From NCBI GenBank assembly GCA_015654695.1, contig JAATGJ010000058.1, positions 1-64,000 on the forward strand: DNA of 64,000 bases. The letters run 5' to 3'. A program made the position numbers and the translations under genes. This stretch comes from Chitinophagales bacterium. Its GTDB lineage: Bacteria; Bacteroidota; Bacteroidia; Chitinophagales; Chitinophagaceae. This document shows positions 16,675 through 24,677 of the stretch, one piece after another. Each line of letters starts with the position of its first letter. The stretch's first letter is position 1. The notes beneath the pieces are model-generated. The model was not told the origin of the DNA. It saw only the letters and a list, made by a program, of their open reading frames with translations, and searched no databases.

Positions 16675-18615
16675 TTATGATAGCTTTCCTTTCCTGATCT
16701 GTTCCACTACTCCCGGATCAAGTAATGTGCTGGTATCACCAAGGTTCTCCGTTTCCCCTTCCGCTATCTTTCGTAATATACGCCGCATGATCTTCCCGCT
16801 TCGTGTTTTAGGCAATCCGGGAACAAATTGAATCTTATCAGGTTTGGCAATGGCGCCAATGACGCGGGTCACTGTTTGCAAAATATCTTTTCTTGTCATT
16901 TCTTCATCGCCATGTATCTGGCCAAAGATGACATACGCATAAATGCCCTGCCCTTTTATATCATGAGGATAACCCACCACAGCACTTTCTATTACGCCTG
17001 CATGCATATTGATGGCGTTCTCTACCTCTGCTGTACCAATTCTATGACCGCTTACATTTAATACATCATCTACTCTTCCTGTAATTCTGTAAAAACCGTT
17101 TTCATCTTTTAATGCTCCATCCCCGGTGAAGTAAAGATTTTCATACGTCGCAAAATAATTTGTCCTGCATCGCTCATGATCTCCATACGTTGTTCGTAAA
17201 ATGGCGGGCCATGGCGCTTTGATGCAAAGATTTCCTTTTAATAATCCATGTTCATCTTTTTGCGTGACCTCTTTTCCATTTTCATCTACCAGGACAGGCT
17301 CTACTCCCGGCATGGGTAATGTAGCCCATGATGGTTTAGAGGGTGTTATTCCCGCCATGTTGGAGATAAGACAACCACCGGTTTCTGTCTGCCACCATGT
17401 ATCTACGATCGGGCATTTCTTCTTACCAATATTTTCATCATACCAATGCCATGCTTCTTCATTGATCGGTTCGCCCACTGTACCAAGTACTTTTAATGAA
17501 GAAAGGTCTTTTCCTTTCAACGGATCTAAACCAAAACCCATTAAACTCCTGATAGCTGTCGGCGCTGTATAAAGAATGTTCACTTTATGTTTATCAACAA
17601 TATCCCAGAACCTTCCTGCATCAGGATAAGTGGGAATACCTTCAAACATTAATGAAGTAGCGCCGGCGCTTAGTGGCCCATAGAGAATATAACTATGTCC
17701 CGTTATCCAGCCAATATCCGCCGTACAGAAATGTATATCCCCGGAGTTGTATTGAAAAGCGTTGACGAATGTATAAGTAGTCCATACCATATACCCGGCA
17801 CTGCTGTGTACCACGCCTTTTGGCTTACCCGTGCTGCCCGATGTATATAAAATGAACAACGGGTCTTCCGCATCCATTTCCTCAGCGGGAAACGATACAG
17901 CCCCGTCTTTCTCCACCTGTGTTTCAGCATATTCCATTTCATCTTCCCACCAAACGTCACGGCCTTTCAGCATAGAAACAGGTGTTCTTGTCCTGGTATA
18001 GACAATTACTTTTTTTACTGTTCTGTTACCGATCAACGCATCATCAATTACACTCTTTAGCGGAATGTCTTTCCCGCCACGATAGGCTCCATCGCAGGTC
18101 ACAATATATTCCGCCTGCGCATCATATAACCTGTCGGCAATACTTTGTGCAGAAAAGCCACCGAATATTACGCTATGAATAGCGCCGATCCTGGCACAAC
18201 CCAATACAGCATAAGCCAGTTCGGGCACCATACCCATGTAGATGCAAACCCGGTCGCCTTTTTTTACGCCGTTATTTTTTAACACCTGTGCAAACTGGCA
18301 AACCCTTTTATGCAGCCGGTTATAGGTAACTACCCTCACTCTATCTTCCGGGTTGTTTGGTTCCCAGATAATAGCTGGCTTATCCCCCATTGTTTCCAGG
18401 TGACGGTCAATGCAGTTTTCAGTAATGTTCAGTTTCGCTCCTTTGAACCATTCTACTTTTGGTTCTTTGAAATTCCACTCCAGCACTTTGTCCCATTTTT
18501 TTCTCCAGTGAAAATGCGCTGCCACTTCAGCCCAGAAAGTTCCGGGATCATCAATACTTTTTTGATATGCTTGTTTGTACTCTTCAAAACTTTTTATTTG
18601 GTAGGGGTATGACAT
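16675..18615 (-). CDS. acs: acetyl-CoA synthetase (AMP-forming)
   Basis: Acs activates acetate to acetyl-CoA through acetyl-AMP. The protein is 646 aa from ATG 18615, the normal length. The adenylate-forming motif is 'YTSGSTGKPKGVVHS', with 'WWQTETGG' (A5) and 'YFTGDGALKDENGFYRITGRVDDVLNVSGHR' region residues (A7/A8) in place. The acetylation-site lysine lies in 'PKTRSGKIMRRILRK' near the C-terminus. A TTG three codons upstream is less likely as the start. It is divergent from an MHS-type transporter gene, which suggests a shared carboxylate-use theme. Confidence 0.96.
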   Translation of the reverse strand: MSYPYQIKSFEEYKQAYQKSIDDPGTFWAEVAAHFHWRKKWDKVLEWNFKEPKVEWFKGAKLNITENCIDRHLETMGDKPAIIWEPNNPEDRVRVVTYNRLHKRVCQFAQVLKNNGVKKGDRVCIYMGMVPELAYAVLGCARIGAIHSVIFGGFSAQSIADRLYDAQAEYIVTCDGAYRGGKDIPLKSVIDDALIGNRTVKKVIVYTRTRTPVSMLKGRDVWWEDEMEYAETQVEKDGAVSFPAEEMDAEDPLFILYTSGSTGKPKGVVHSSAGYMVWTTYTFVNAFQYNSGDIHFCTADIGWITGHSYILYGPLSAGATSLMFEGIPTYPDAGRFWDIVDKHKVNILYTAPTAIRSLMGFGLDPLKGKDLSSLKVLGTVGEPINEEAWHWYDENIGKKKCPIVDTWWQTETGGCLISNMAGITPSKPSWATLPMPGVEPVLVDENGKEVTQKDEHGLLKGNLCIKAPWPAILRTTYGDHERCRTNYFATYENLYFTGDGALKDENGFYRITGRVDDVLNVSGHRIGTAEVENAINMHAGVIESAVVGYPHDIKGQGIYAYVIFGQIHGDEEMTRKDILQTVTRVIGAIAKPDKIQFVPGLPKTRSGKIMRRILRKIAEGETENLGDTSTLLDPGVVEQIRKGKLS

Positions 18616-18751
18616 AATCAGCAACTGTTACCTGTTAATATTGAAATGAAAGATAAATTTACACAACTGAATTTAATTTGACCGAAGTTTAAGGAAGCGA
18701 TACGGTTGATTTTCTTTTTTGCCGTGCTATGTAAATTCATATCTTACCTGC

Positions 18752-20278
18752 ATGAACCAAACGATCACGCCCAAAACGATCCGCTCTGTCATAGCCGCAT
18801 CCTCAGTCGGCACAATGATCGAGTGGTACGATTTTTACATTTTCGGGATGCTTGCCAAAACCATCTCCACGCAATTCTTTCCTGAAGGTAATGCCACCGC
18901 CGCTTTACTGAGTACATTGGCCATTTTTGCAGCAGGTTTTATTGTCCGGCCATTTGGCGCTTTGGTATTTGGAAGATTAGGCGATCTTATCGGGCGGAAA
19001 TATACTTTTTTGCTTACACTGGTATTAATGGGCGGTTCAACATTTCTGATCGGGCTTGTTCCCGGTTATAAAACCATTGGCATAGCTGCGCCCCTGCTTG
19101 TTTTATTATTAAGATTGATACAGGGGCTGGCTCTTGGCGGTGAATATGGTGGCGCTGCTACCTATGTAGCGGAACATTCTCCGGCAAATAAACGTGGATA
19201 CTACACAAGCTGGATACAAACGACTGCTACGCTCGGATTATTTGTAGCTCTCGGCATCATCATGCTGGTGAAACTGAATATGCCGGATGAACAATTCAAT
19301 GCGGAATGGGGAGGATGGCGTTATCCTTTCTGGATATCTATTCTTTTAGTTGCCGTATCAGTATATATCCGGTTGAAAATGGCAGAATCTCCTTTGTTTT
19401 CCAAATTAAAAGCAGAAGGGAAAACATCAATTAATCCACTAAAAGAAAGTTTCAGGCATAAAGGCAATTTTAAAATGGTATTGCTGGCACTCTTCGGGGC
19501 TGTGATGGGACAAGGTGTTATCTGGTACACCGGACAGTTCTATGCACAAAATTTTTTAGAGACAAAATGTAATATTGAATTTGAACAGAGCAGAACGATC
19601 ATGCTATGGGCTATTGCTTTTGCTACACCATTCTTTTTATTGTTTGGCTGGCTGAGTGATAAGATCGGGAGGAAGTGGATAATGATGCTGGGGATGTTAT
19701 TGGGGATACTTACTTACAGGCCAATATTTCAAACATTTCTGGAAGACACAGAGGTTGTTTCCGGTTTAAATGAAAAACATCCCCAACCTGGTATAGTAAA
19801 AATTCATACAGATAATAAAAATGATTCCATTATAACAACTACAACACCTCATTATAGTATAAGCCGAATACATTTTTATACTCAAAAAACTGATACCATA
19901 TATGCTGATAGATCAATGCGGGCAGGCCATTCACAAGAAAAAATAATCAATAAAAAATTAGGACAAAGTCTTTACTGGAAATTTGTCGGCCTTGTTTTCT
20001 TATTGATTCTATATGTTACAATGGTCTATGGCCCTATTGCTGCCTTTCTTGTAGAGATGTTCCCGACCAGGATCCGTTATACTTCCATGTCGCTGCCTTA
20101 CCATATCGGCAACGGAGTATTTGGCGGATTAGTGCCATTCATTGGTTTATTATTAACCACAAGCTATCCGGCAGATCCATTGGTAGGATTATGGTATCCC
20201 ATTGGTGTAGCCGCTTTATGTTTAGTTATCGGCGTTATTTACCTGCGAAACAAAATTGATAAAGACGTAACTGATTAA
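18752..20278 (+). CDS. MFS transporter, metabolite:H+ symporter (MHS) type
   Basis: This 508-aa inner-membrane protein matches the MHS branch of the major facilitator superfamily (relatives of ProP, ShiA and KgtP). Signs are the N-terminal 'SVGTMIEWYDFYIFG', the loop 2-3 motif 'FGRLGDLIGRKYTF', 'RLIQGLALGGEYGGAATYVAEH', and the second half motif 'GWLSDKIGRKWIMM'. Start is ATG 18752; 11 upstream in-frame residues do not fit. A hydrophilic stretch of about 80 residues (about 328-408) sits between membrane segments of the C-terminal half and is Thr/Asn/Lys-rich. The substrate may be a small carboxylate, given acs next door, but that is inference. Confidence 0.85.
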   Translation: MNQTITPKTIRSVIAASSVGTMIEWYDFYIFGMLAKTISTQFFPEGNATAALLSTLAIFAAGFIVRPFGALVFGRLGDLIGRKYTFLLTLVLMGGSTFLIGLVPGYKTIGIAAPLLVLLLRLIQGLALGGEYGGAATYVAEHSPANKRGYYTSWIQTTATLGLFVALGIIMLVKLNMPDEQFNAEWGGWRYPFWISILLVAVSVYIRLKMAESPLFSKLKAEGKTSINPLKESFRHKGNFKMVLLALFGAVMGQGVIWYTGQFYAQNFLETKCNIEFEQSRTIMLWAIAFATPFFLLFGWLSDKIGRKWIMMLGMLLGILTYRPIFQTFLEDTEVVSGLNEKHPQPGIVKIHTDNKNDSIITTTTPHYSISRIHFYTQKTDTIYADRSMRAGHSQEKIINKKLGQSLYWKFVGLVFLLILYVTMVYGPIAAFLVEMFPTRIRYTSMSLPYHIGNGVFGGLVPFIGLLLTTSYPADPLVGLWYPIGVAALCLVIGVIYLRNKIDKDVTD

Positions 20279-20281
20279 ACA

Positions 20282-20533
20282 ATGATTATGAACAGTATCA
20301 AAAAATATTTAGGTATCGTATGGTTGCTGCTGGCGCCCATTGTTATTTTCTTCCTGGTAGCCGGGGCTGTCGCTAATATTGACGCTGCCGGAAAAAAAGA
20401 CATTAATAACCCAATTATCTGGATCATCATTATTAGCATCTTTACTCCCATCGCTATCGGCCTTATGATCTTTGGCTGGTACGCTTTAAAGGGCGAATAT
20501 GATCACTTGCCGGAAAGCTCAGAAGAATTATAA
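20282..20533 (+). CDS. small two-helix membrane protein, 83 aa
   Basis: The protein has two hydrophobic helices (about residues 9-29 and 45-67) joined by a short loop, then an acidic tail ending KGEYDHLPESSEEL. It starts 3 bp after the transporter stop, so the two are surely co-transcribed and the protein may be a partner of that transporter. It resembles small DUF6814-like proteins that follow MHS transporters in Chitinophagaceae; this name is from memory. An alternative ATG lies two codons in. Confidence 0.7.
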   Translation: MIMNSIKKYLGIVWLLLAPIVIFFLVAGAVANIDAAGKKDINNPIIWIIIISIFTPIAIGLMIFGWYALKGEYDHLPESSEEL

Positions 20534-20637
20534 ATCAGTGCCGGGGAAATATGGCTTGCATAAAAAAAGTATCGCTATATAATTTCTTCAAAACATTTCC
20601 TTTAAAAGTCATTTTATACTATTTTTATGCCTCCCGA

Positions 20638-21000
20638 ATGAAGCATCCAAAACGAACATATCATCTTACTAACGTACTGCCAGTTGTTCTCATGTTCGTT
20701 ACCCTGCTATGGCTTACTGTCAGCACTCCTTTTGTATCTGCTTTCCAGCAACAACAGGACACATACACTCAAACAAGCGATATAGATGAAGACCAGGCGG
20801 AAGATGCTCCCTTCAGCAATACCACGGAAGAAAAAACAGAAACAGGTTTCAACTCTTTATCCGAATACCTTCATCATATTGACGAATTATCTCAACTGAA
20901 GGAATCGTCACACAAACATAACTGTTCTCATAGTTTTTCTGTTTATGTGGCTTTCCACGGCGAACTGCTTTGTCCTCCTCCCAATTTTACTCTGTCATAA
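20638..21000 (+). CDS. small exported protein of unknown function, paralogue A of the carbon locus
   Basis: From ATG 20638 this is a 120-aa protein with a signal peptide or anchor (core 'LPVVLMFVTLLWLTVSTPF', then VSA) and an acidic, low-complexity middle. Conserved-looking blocks are 'NTTEEKTETG', 'SEYLHH' and a C-terminal 'YVAFHGELLCPPPN'. It is clearly a paralogue of the protein at 29829-30203, with which it shares LLWLTVSTPFV, NTTEEK and YVAFHGELL-x-PPPN. It contains several His and two Cys in the C-terminal part (KHNCSH). I know no function. Position next to SulP suggests a role in the inorganic-carbon locus. The 29-residue upstream extension of the frame is ignored. Confidence 0.65.
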   Translation: MKHPKRTYHLTNVLPVVLMFVTLLWLTVSTPFVSAFQQQQDTYTQTSDIDEDQAEDAPFSNTTEEKTETGFNSLSEYLHHIDELSQLKESSHKHNCSHSFSVYVAFHGELLCPPPNFTLS

Positions 21001-21196
21001 TTAATCCCCGTTGAAGCATCAGTTTATCATGGACTATTCCAATGATACTGTCATTTAGTTAACCTGCAGGCGACCGCATATAACAATGCGAATACCGGTT
21101 ATAATAACCCTGGCTATTTAATAGAAAGCAGGTAAGCCTAATCAGAAAAAAATAGCAAGAGGTTGTGTAACTATTTAAGCAATCAAAACAATTACG

Positions 21197-22549
21197 ATGA
21201 CGAGAGATAATTTTTGGCAAAGACTTATAATCTATATGAGACCCTGCGATAGCCGTTACGAAGAATTAAAAAAAGGAACGATAGCCAGGAACGTTGTGGA
21301 TGATATTTCTGCCGGGCTCATACTGGCATGTATGTCTATCCCACTGGCGATGGGCTTCGCCATGGCAAGTGGCTTAAGACCGGAACAAGGGATCGCTGGT
21401 GGAGCAGTGGCCGCTTTATTTGGGGCTGTATTCGGAGGCTCCAAATACCTGGTGTATGGGCCTACGGCCGCTTTTATTCCTGTGATAGCCGGGCTGATGG
21501 TCACTTATGATCATGGCTTTCTGGTGCTTGCTTCCCTGGCAGCCGGGGTCATGCTTTTGGTATCGGGTTTTTTACGGCTTGGACGTATTTTTGAAAAGGT
21601 ACCTCATTCCATTGTAGTGGGCTTTACAGTCGGTGTTGCTTTAATTATTGTTTTTTCACAGGTAGCAAATGTACTCGGCTTAAAAGAAAACCCCGGTTAC
21701 ACTATTACCGATCAATTTATCTTTTTGTTCAAAAATACCGGTAGTGCCAAAGTAGCCGCTATACTAATGACCGTTATCACTCTAGTTTTTTGCAAAGCAT
21801 TTGAAAAGATATCTGACACCATCCCTGGTATAGTACCGGCCCTTGTTTTTGGATATATTGGGTCACAGACTTTCTGGTCAGACAAAGGATTAGTATTGGT
21901 CGGCGATCAGTATGGCAGTTTCCTGACTGGCTTTTTCGCTTTTACGCCACCGTTATTACCGGAAACCTGGAATTCCAAAGTAACCTTCGATCTTTTGTAT
22001 TATGCTTTTACTTTTTTCATCATAGCTTCAATTAAAGGGGTATTATATGGACATGCAGCAGACCGGATAGCTGATAATAAAGGCTCCCTTTTCAGCCCTA
22101 ACAGGGAACTGCGGGGAGAAGGTATGGCAAATATTTTTTCTTCTTTATTCAATGGCTTTCCGCATACCGGAACGATCGGAAGGACTGCGCTCACCATTCG
22201 TGTAAAAGGCCGTTCGCCGCTTACCAGTATTGCCAAATCAGTTTTTATCATTTTAACAGGATGGCTACTGGCCCCTTATCTGGCGAAAATACCTATGGCT
22301 TGCCTTGCAGGAATATTCCTGTATGTAGCAAGGGGAATGGTAAAAAGAAAAGAGATAAAAAGAATAGTCAACATGAATAACTATCATGTTGCACTGATGT
22401 GCTATACGACTATAGCAGTACCCCTGATCGGGTTCATGCCTGGTGTGGTCTCTGCATTAATCGCCTATAGCGTATGTTTTCGTACGTTCAACAGGAAAAA
22501 CAAAAAAAGCTTTATTTATACCAATAAACGAAAACAGGAAAATTATTAA
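21197..22549 (+). CDS. SulP-family anion transporter lacking a STAS domain
   Basis: This 450-aa polytopic protein has the SulP membrane core: 'DDISAGLILACMSIPLAMGFAMASGL', 'GAVFGGSKYLVYGPTAAFIPVIAG' and 'NIFSSLFNGFPHTGTIGRTALTIRVKGRS'. SulP proteins carry sulfate, bicarbonate or other anions. The usual cytoplasmic STAS domain is missing: the protein ends about 20 residues after the last membrane segment, in a basic tail. Next to DabA/DabB and carbonic anhydrases, bicarbonate is the likely substrate, but this is inferred from context. It converges on dabB. Confidence 0.85.
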   Translation: MTRDNFWQRLIIYMRPCDSRYEELKKGTIARNVVDDISAGLILACMSIPLAMGFAMASGLRPEQGIAGGAVAALFGAVFGGSKYLVYGPTAAFIPVIAGLMVTYDHGFLVLASLAAGVMLLVSGFLRLGRIFEKVPHSIVVGFTVGVALIIVFSQVANVLGLKENPGYTITDQFIFLFKNTGSAKVAAILMTVITLVFCKAFEKISDTIPGIVPALVFGYIGSQTFWSDKGLVLVGDQYGSFLTGFFAFTPPLLPETWNSKVTFDLLYYAFTFFIIASIKGVLYGHAADRIADNKGSLFSPNRELRGEGMANIFSSLFNGFPHTGTIGRTALTIRVKGRSPLTSIAKSVFIILTGWLLAPYLAKIPMACLAGIFLYVARGMVKRKEIKRIVNMNNYHVALMCYTTIAVPLIGFMPGVVSALIAYSVCFRTFNRKNKKSFIYTNKRKQENY

Positions 22550-22614
22550 TTGCTGAAAACGGAGAGCTGTTATGTAAAACACAACCTGTTTATAAAACCG
22601 GTAAAGACATTATA

Positions 22615-24471
22615 TTACGATGACCTGTACGCTATCGGGTGGTAGTTCTTTTTATGCGGACCAAAGAAAATACGCAGTAAAATACGGAAAGCAGACAGTT
22701 CAATAAATATAAAGCACAATGCCATTAAAATGATCAATGTTACCTGGTCGCTTTGAATATAGGTAAACAAGACATCGATTCCTACAAATGCAGCGGTTAA
22801 CGGAAAGCCCAGCATACCCATAGCAGCCAGCAAAAATAAAAACCCGGTTGTCTCCTGCTCATATACATATCCATGAAACCGGTTAAGTGAAATATCGTTA
22901 TCAATAGCTTTTATTTTATGCAGGCAGTAATACCCCAGTAAAAAAGCAAGCACAACACCGCTTATATAAAAAATGATTTCAATCAGGTTGACATGGGATG
23001 CATTAAACAACACTGCAGCTATTATAAATGAATGTGCTGTTAACAAATATATCCACGCCTTTAGAGCCGCCTGTCTGAAAGAAAAAGCAAACAGAATGAC
23101 GGCAAGCGCAATACTCATTAAAACAAGCGGTAGCGCATCACCTGAAGATGGAATAATATTTTGATTGGTATAACCAATAATCAAAAGTGCAATACCGGCA
23201 ACTGCAAGAATGCCAATGAGAATATTAGATCTTAAAAAACTTAATTGTTTTCCGAGCCATTTAAAAGGGTTCCATAAATAAGTAAACATCATGCTGTCTA
23301 AATTCCATTCCTTAATGCCCAGTATATATAAGGAAGCTTTTATTTTAGACACTGATTGTTGCTTCGGTGGAGTGTAATGAAAATACTGATGATGTACCAG
23401 GTAGTTCAAGACTGACGGAGAAACCAGCAACTGATATGTTCTTAAAAAAGCATTTCCGGCAAAATGGAGCAGTACCAGCCAGTGAAAGCCTAACGCCACT
23501 TCAATAAACATCAGCCCTATTTGTGCGGCGGATGAATAGGCAATTTGTGTTTTAACTGTTGGTTGCACTCTTGCTATTAAAGTAGCTATAATGGCGGTTA
23601 ATGCGCCGATAACAATGATGGTAATTTTTACCCCCAGCATATCTTCCCAAAAAGGATGGGTACGCAACAATAAAAAAACGCCAATATGCACACTCAGCGA
23701 GCCATAGAAAATTGCAGACGAAGCAGTGGGCCCTTCCATGGCTCTTGGCAGCCAGGTAGTAAAAGGGAACTGTGCCGATTTGATAGCAGCGGGCAATATC
23801 AGCATACAAACAATAAATACAGCCATGCCGGATTGACCCGTGGCCGTAGCTATTTCTTTTGCTTCACCCAGTTGGGGGAATGTGATATTCTGATGCGTAA
23901 GATGATGCATCATCCACATGGCAAGCATAAGTGCCACATCGCTGATACGGTAATACGAAACTGCTTTGAATGCATTTTTAATGGGTAAATAACGGGAACG
24001 GTAAAAGGCTATTAATATAAAGGAACAAATGCCCTTTATTTCCCATCCAATAAACAATGTTTCAAAATTTCCGGCTAAGATGATAACGTTATAAGCTGTG
24101 GCAAATAGTAATATGGTATTGAAAAATCGTTTGTAGCCTTCATCCCGGTGCATGTAATATTTACTGAACGTAGCTACTAAAAAGAATAACAACGAACCGA
24201 CAATGCTGAACACAGCTGTTACTTCGTCGTAATACAATTGAATGGCAAAAACAAAGTGATCAGTTTCATACAGGGTAGCCAGTTTATAGCTGACAGGTTC
24301 AGTACTTTTTACCATCCACCAAACAAAAAATGACAGGGCAACCAAAATGTTGGACACTTTTGCAAATCGTACAATTTTTCCGATAGCTCTTTCACTTTTA
24401 TTTTGCCATAGAAGTGTAGCAAAAAAAGCCAGCATCGGTATGGCGATAAATAAAATAAGTAGTTGATCCAT
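22615..24471 (-). CDS. dabB: DabB-like proton-conducting membrane subunit (NuoL/MrpA family)
   Basis: This 618-aa polytopic protein belongs to the proton-conducting family of NADH dehydrogenase ND5/NuoL. It keeps 'YYDEVTAVFSIVGSLLFF', 'NFETLFIGWEIKGICSFILIAFYRSR' and 'FPFTTWLPRAMEGPTASSAIFYG', the antiporter-like core with its membrane lysine and glutamate. No other complex I genes are near. Instead it follows dabA, as in DAB systems where DabB couples ion flow to DabA-driven bicarbonate accumulation. I start it at ATG 24471 rather than the TTG four codons upstream. It is the last gene of the minus-strand carbon operon. Confidence 0.85.
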   Translation of the reverse strand: MDQLLILFIAIPMLAFFATLLWQNKSERAIGKIVRFAKVSNILVALSFFVWWMVKSTEPVSYKLATLYETDHFVFAIQLYYDEVTAVFSIVGSLLFFLVATFSKYYMHRDEGYKRFFNTILLFATAYNVIILAGNFETLFIGWEIKGICSFILIAFYRSRYLPIKNAFKAVSYYRISDVALMLAMWMMHHLTHQNITFPQLGEAKEIATATGQSGMAVFIVCMLILPAAIKSAQFPFTTWLPRAMEGPTASSAIFYGSLSVHIGVFLLLRTHPFWEDMLGVKITIIVIGALTAIIATLIARVQPTVKTQIAYSSAAQIGLMFIEVALGFHWLVLLHFAGNAFLRTYQLLVSPSVLNYLVHHQYFHYTPPKQQSVSKIKASLYILGIKEWNLDSMMFTYLWNPFKWLGKQLSFLRSNILIGILAVAGIALLIIGYTNQNIIPSSGDALPLVLMSIALAVILFAFSFRQAALKAWIYLLTAHSFIIAAVLFNASHVNLIEIIFYISGVVLAFLLGYYCLHKIKAIDNDISLNRFHGYVYEQETTGFLFLLAAMGMLGFPLTAAFVGIDVLFTYIQSDQVTLIILMALCFIFIELSAFRILLRIFFGPHKKNYHPIAYRSS

Positions 24472-24561
24472 TGATAATAGCAATTTTTAAATACTCAGTA
24501 ACGATATTCATCTGAAGATTACCCTTTGCAATCTCAGGATAAACTTACAAGAGACGATGAT

Positions 24562-24577
24562 CCTTCGACAAGCTCGG
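24562..24577. repeat. dispersed intergenic repeat motif CCTTCGACAAGCTCGG
   Basis: This 16-base motif, in the 206-bp gap between dabA and dabB, matches a TTCGACAAGCTC-type sequence that recurs in intergenic DNA of many bacteria. No gene or clear terminator was seen in the rest of the gap. Confidence 0.35.
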
Positions 24578-24677
24578 AACAACACTACAGCCCGGGTCAA
24601 AGTCCCCCAATTTCTAACAGCACTTTGTTCACTTAATTTCACCCCGCCCGGAGGGACGTTTACCTGCATCTGCATTT

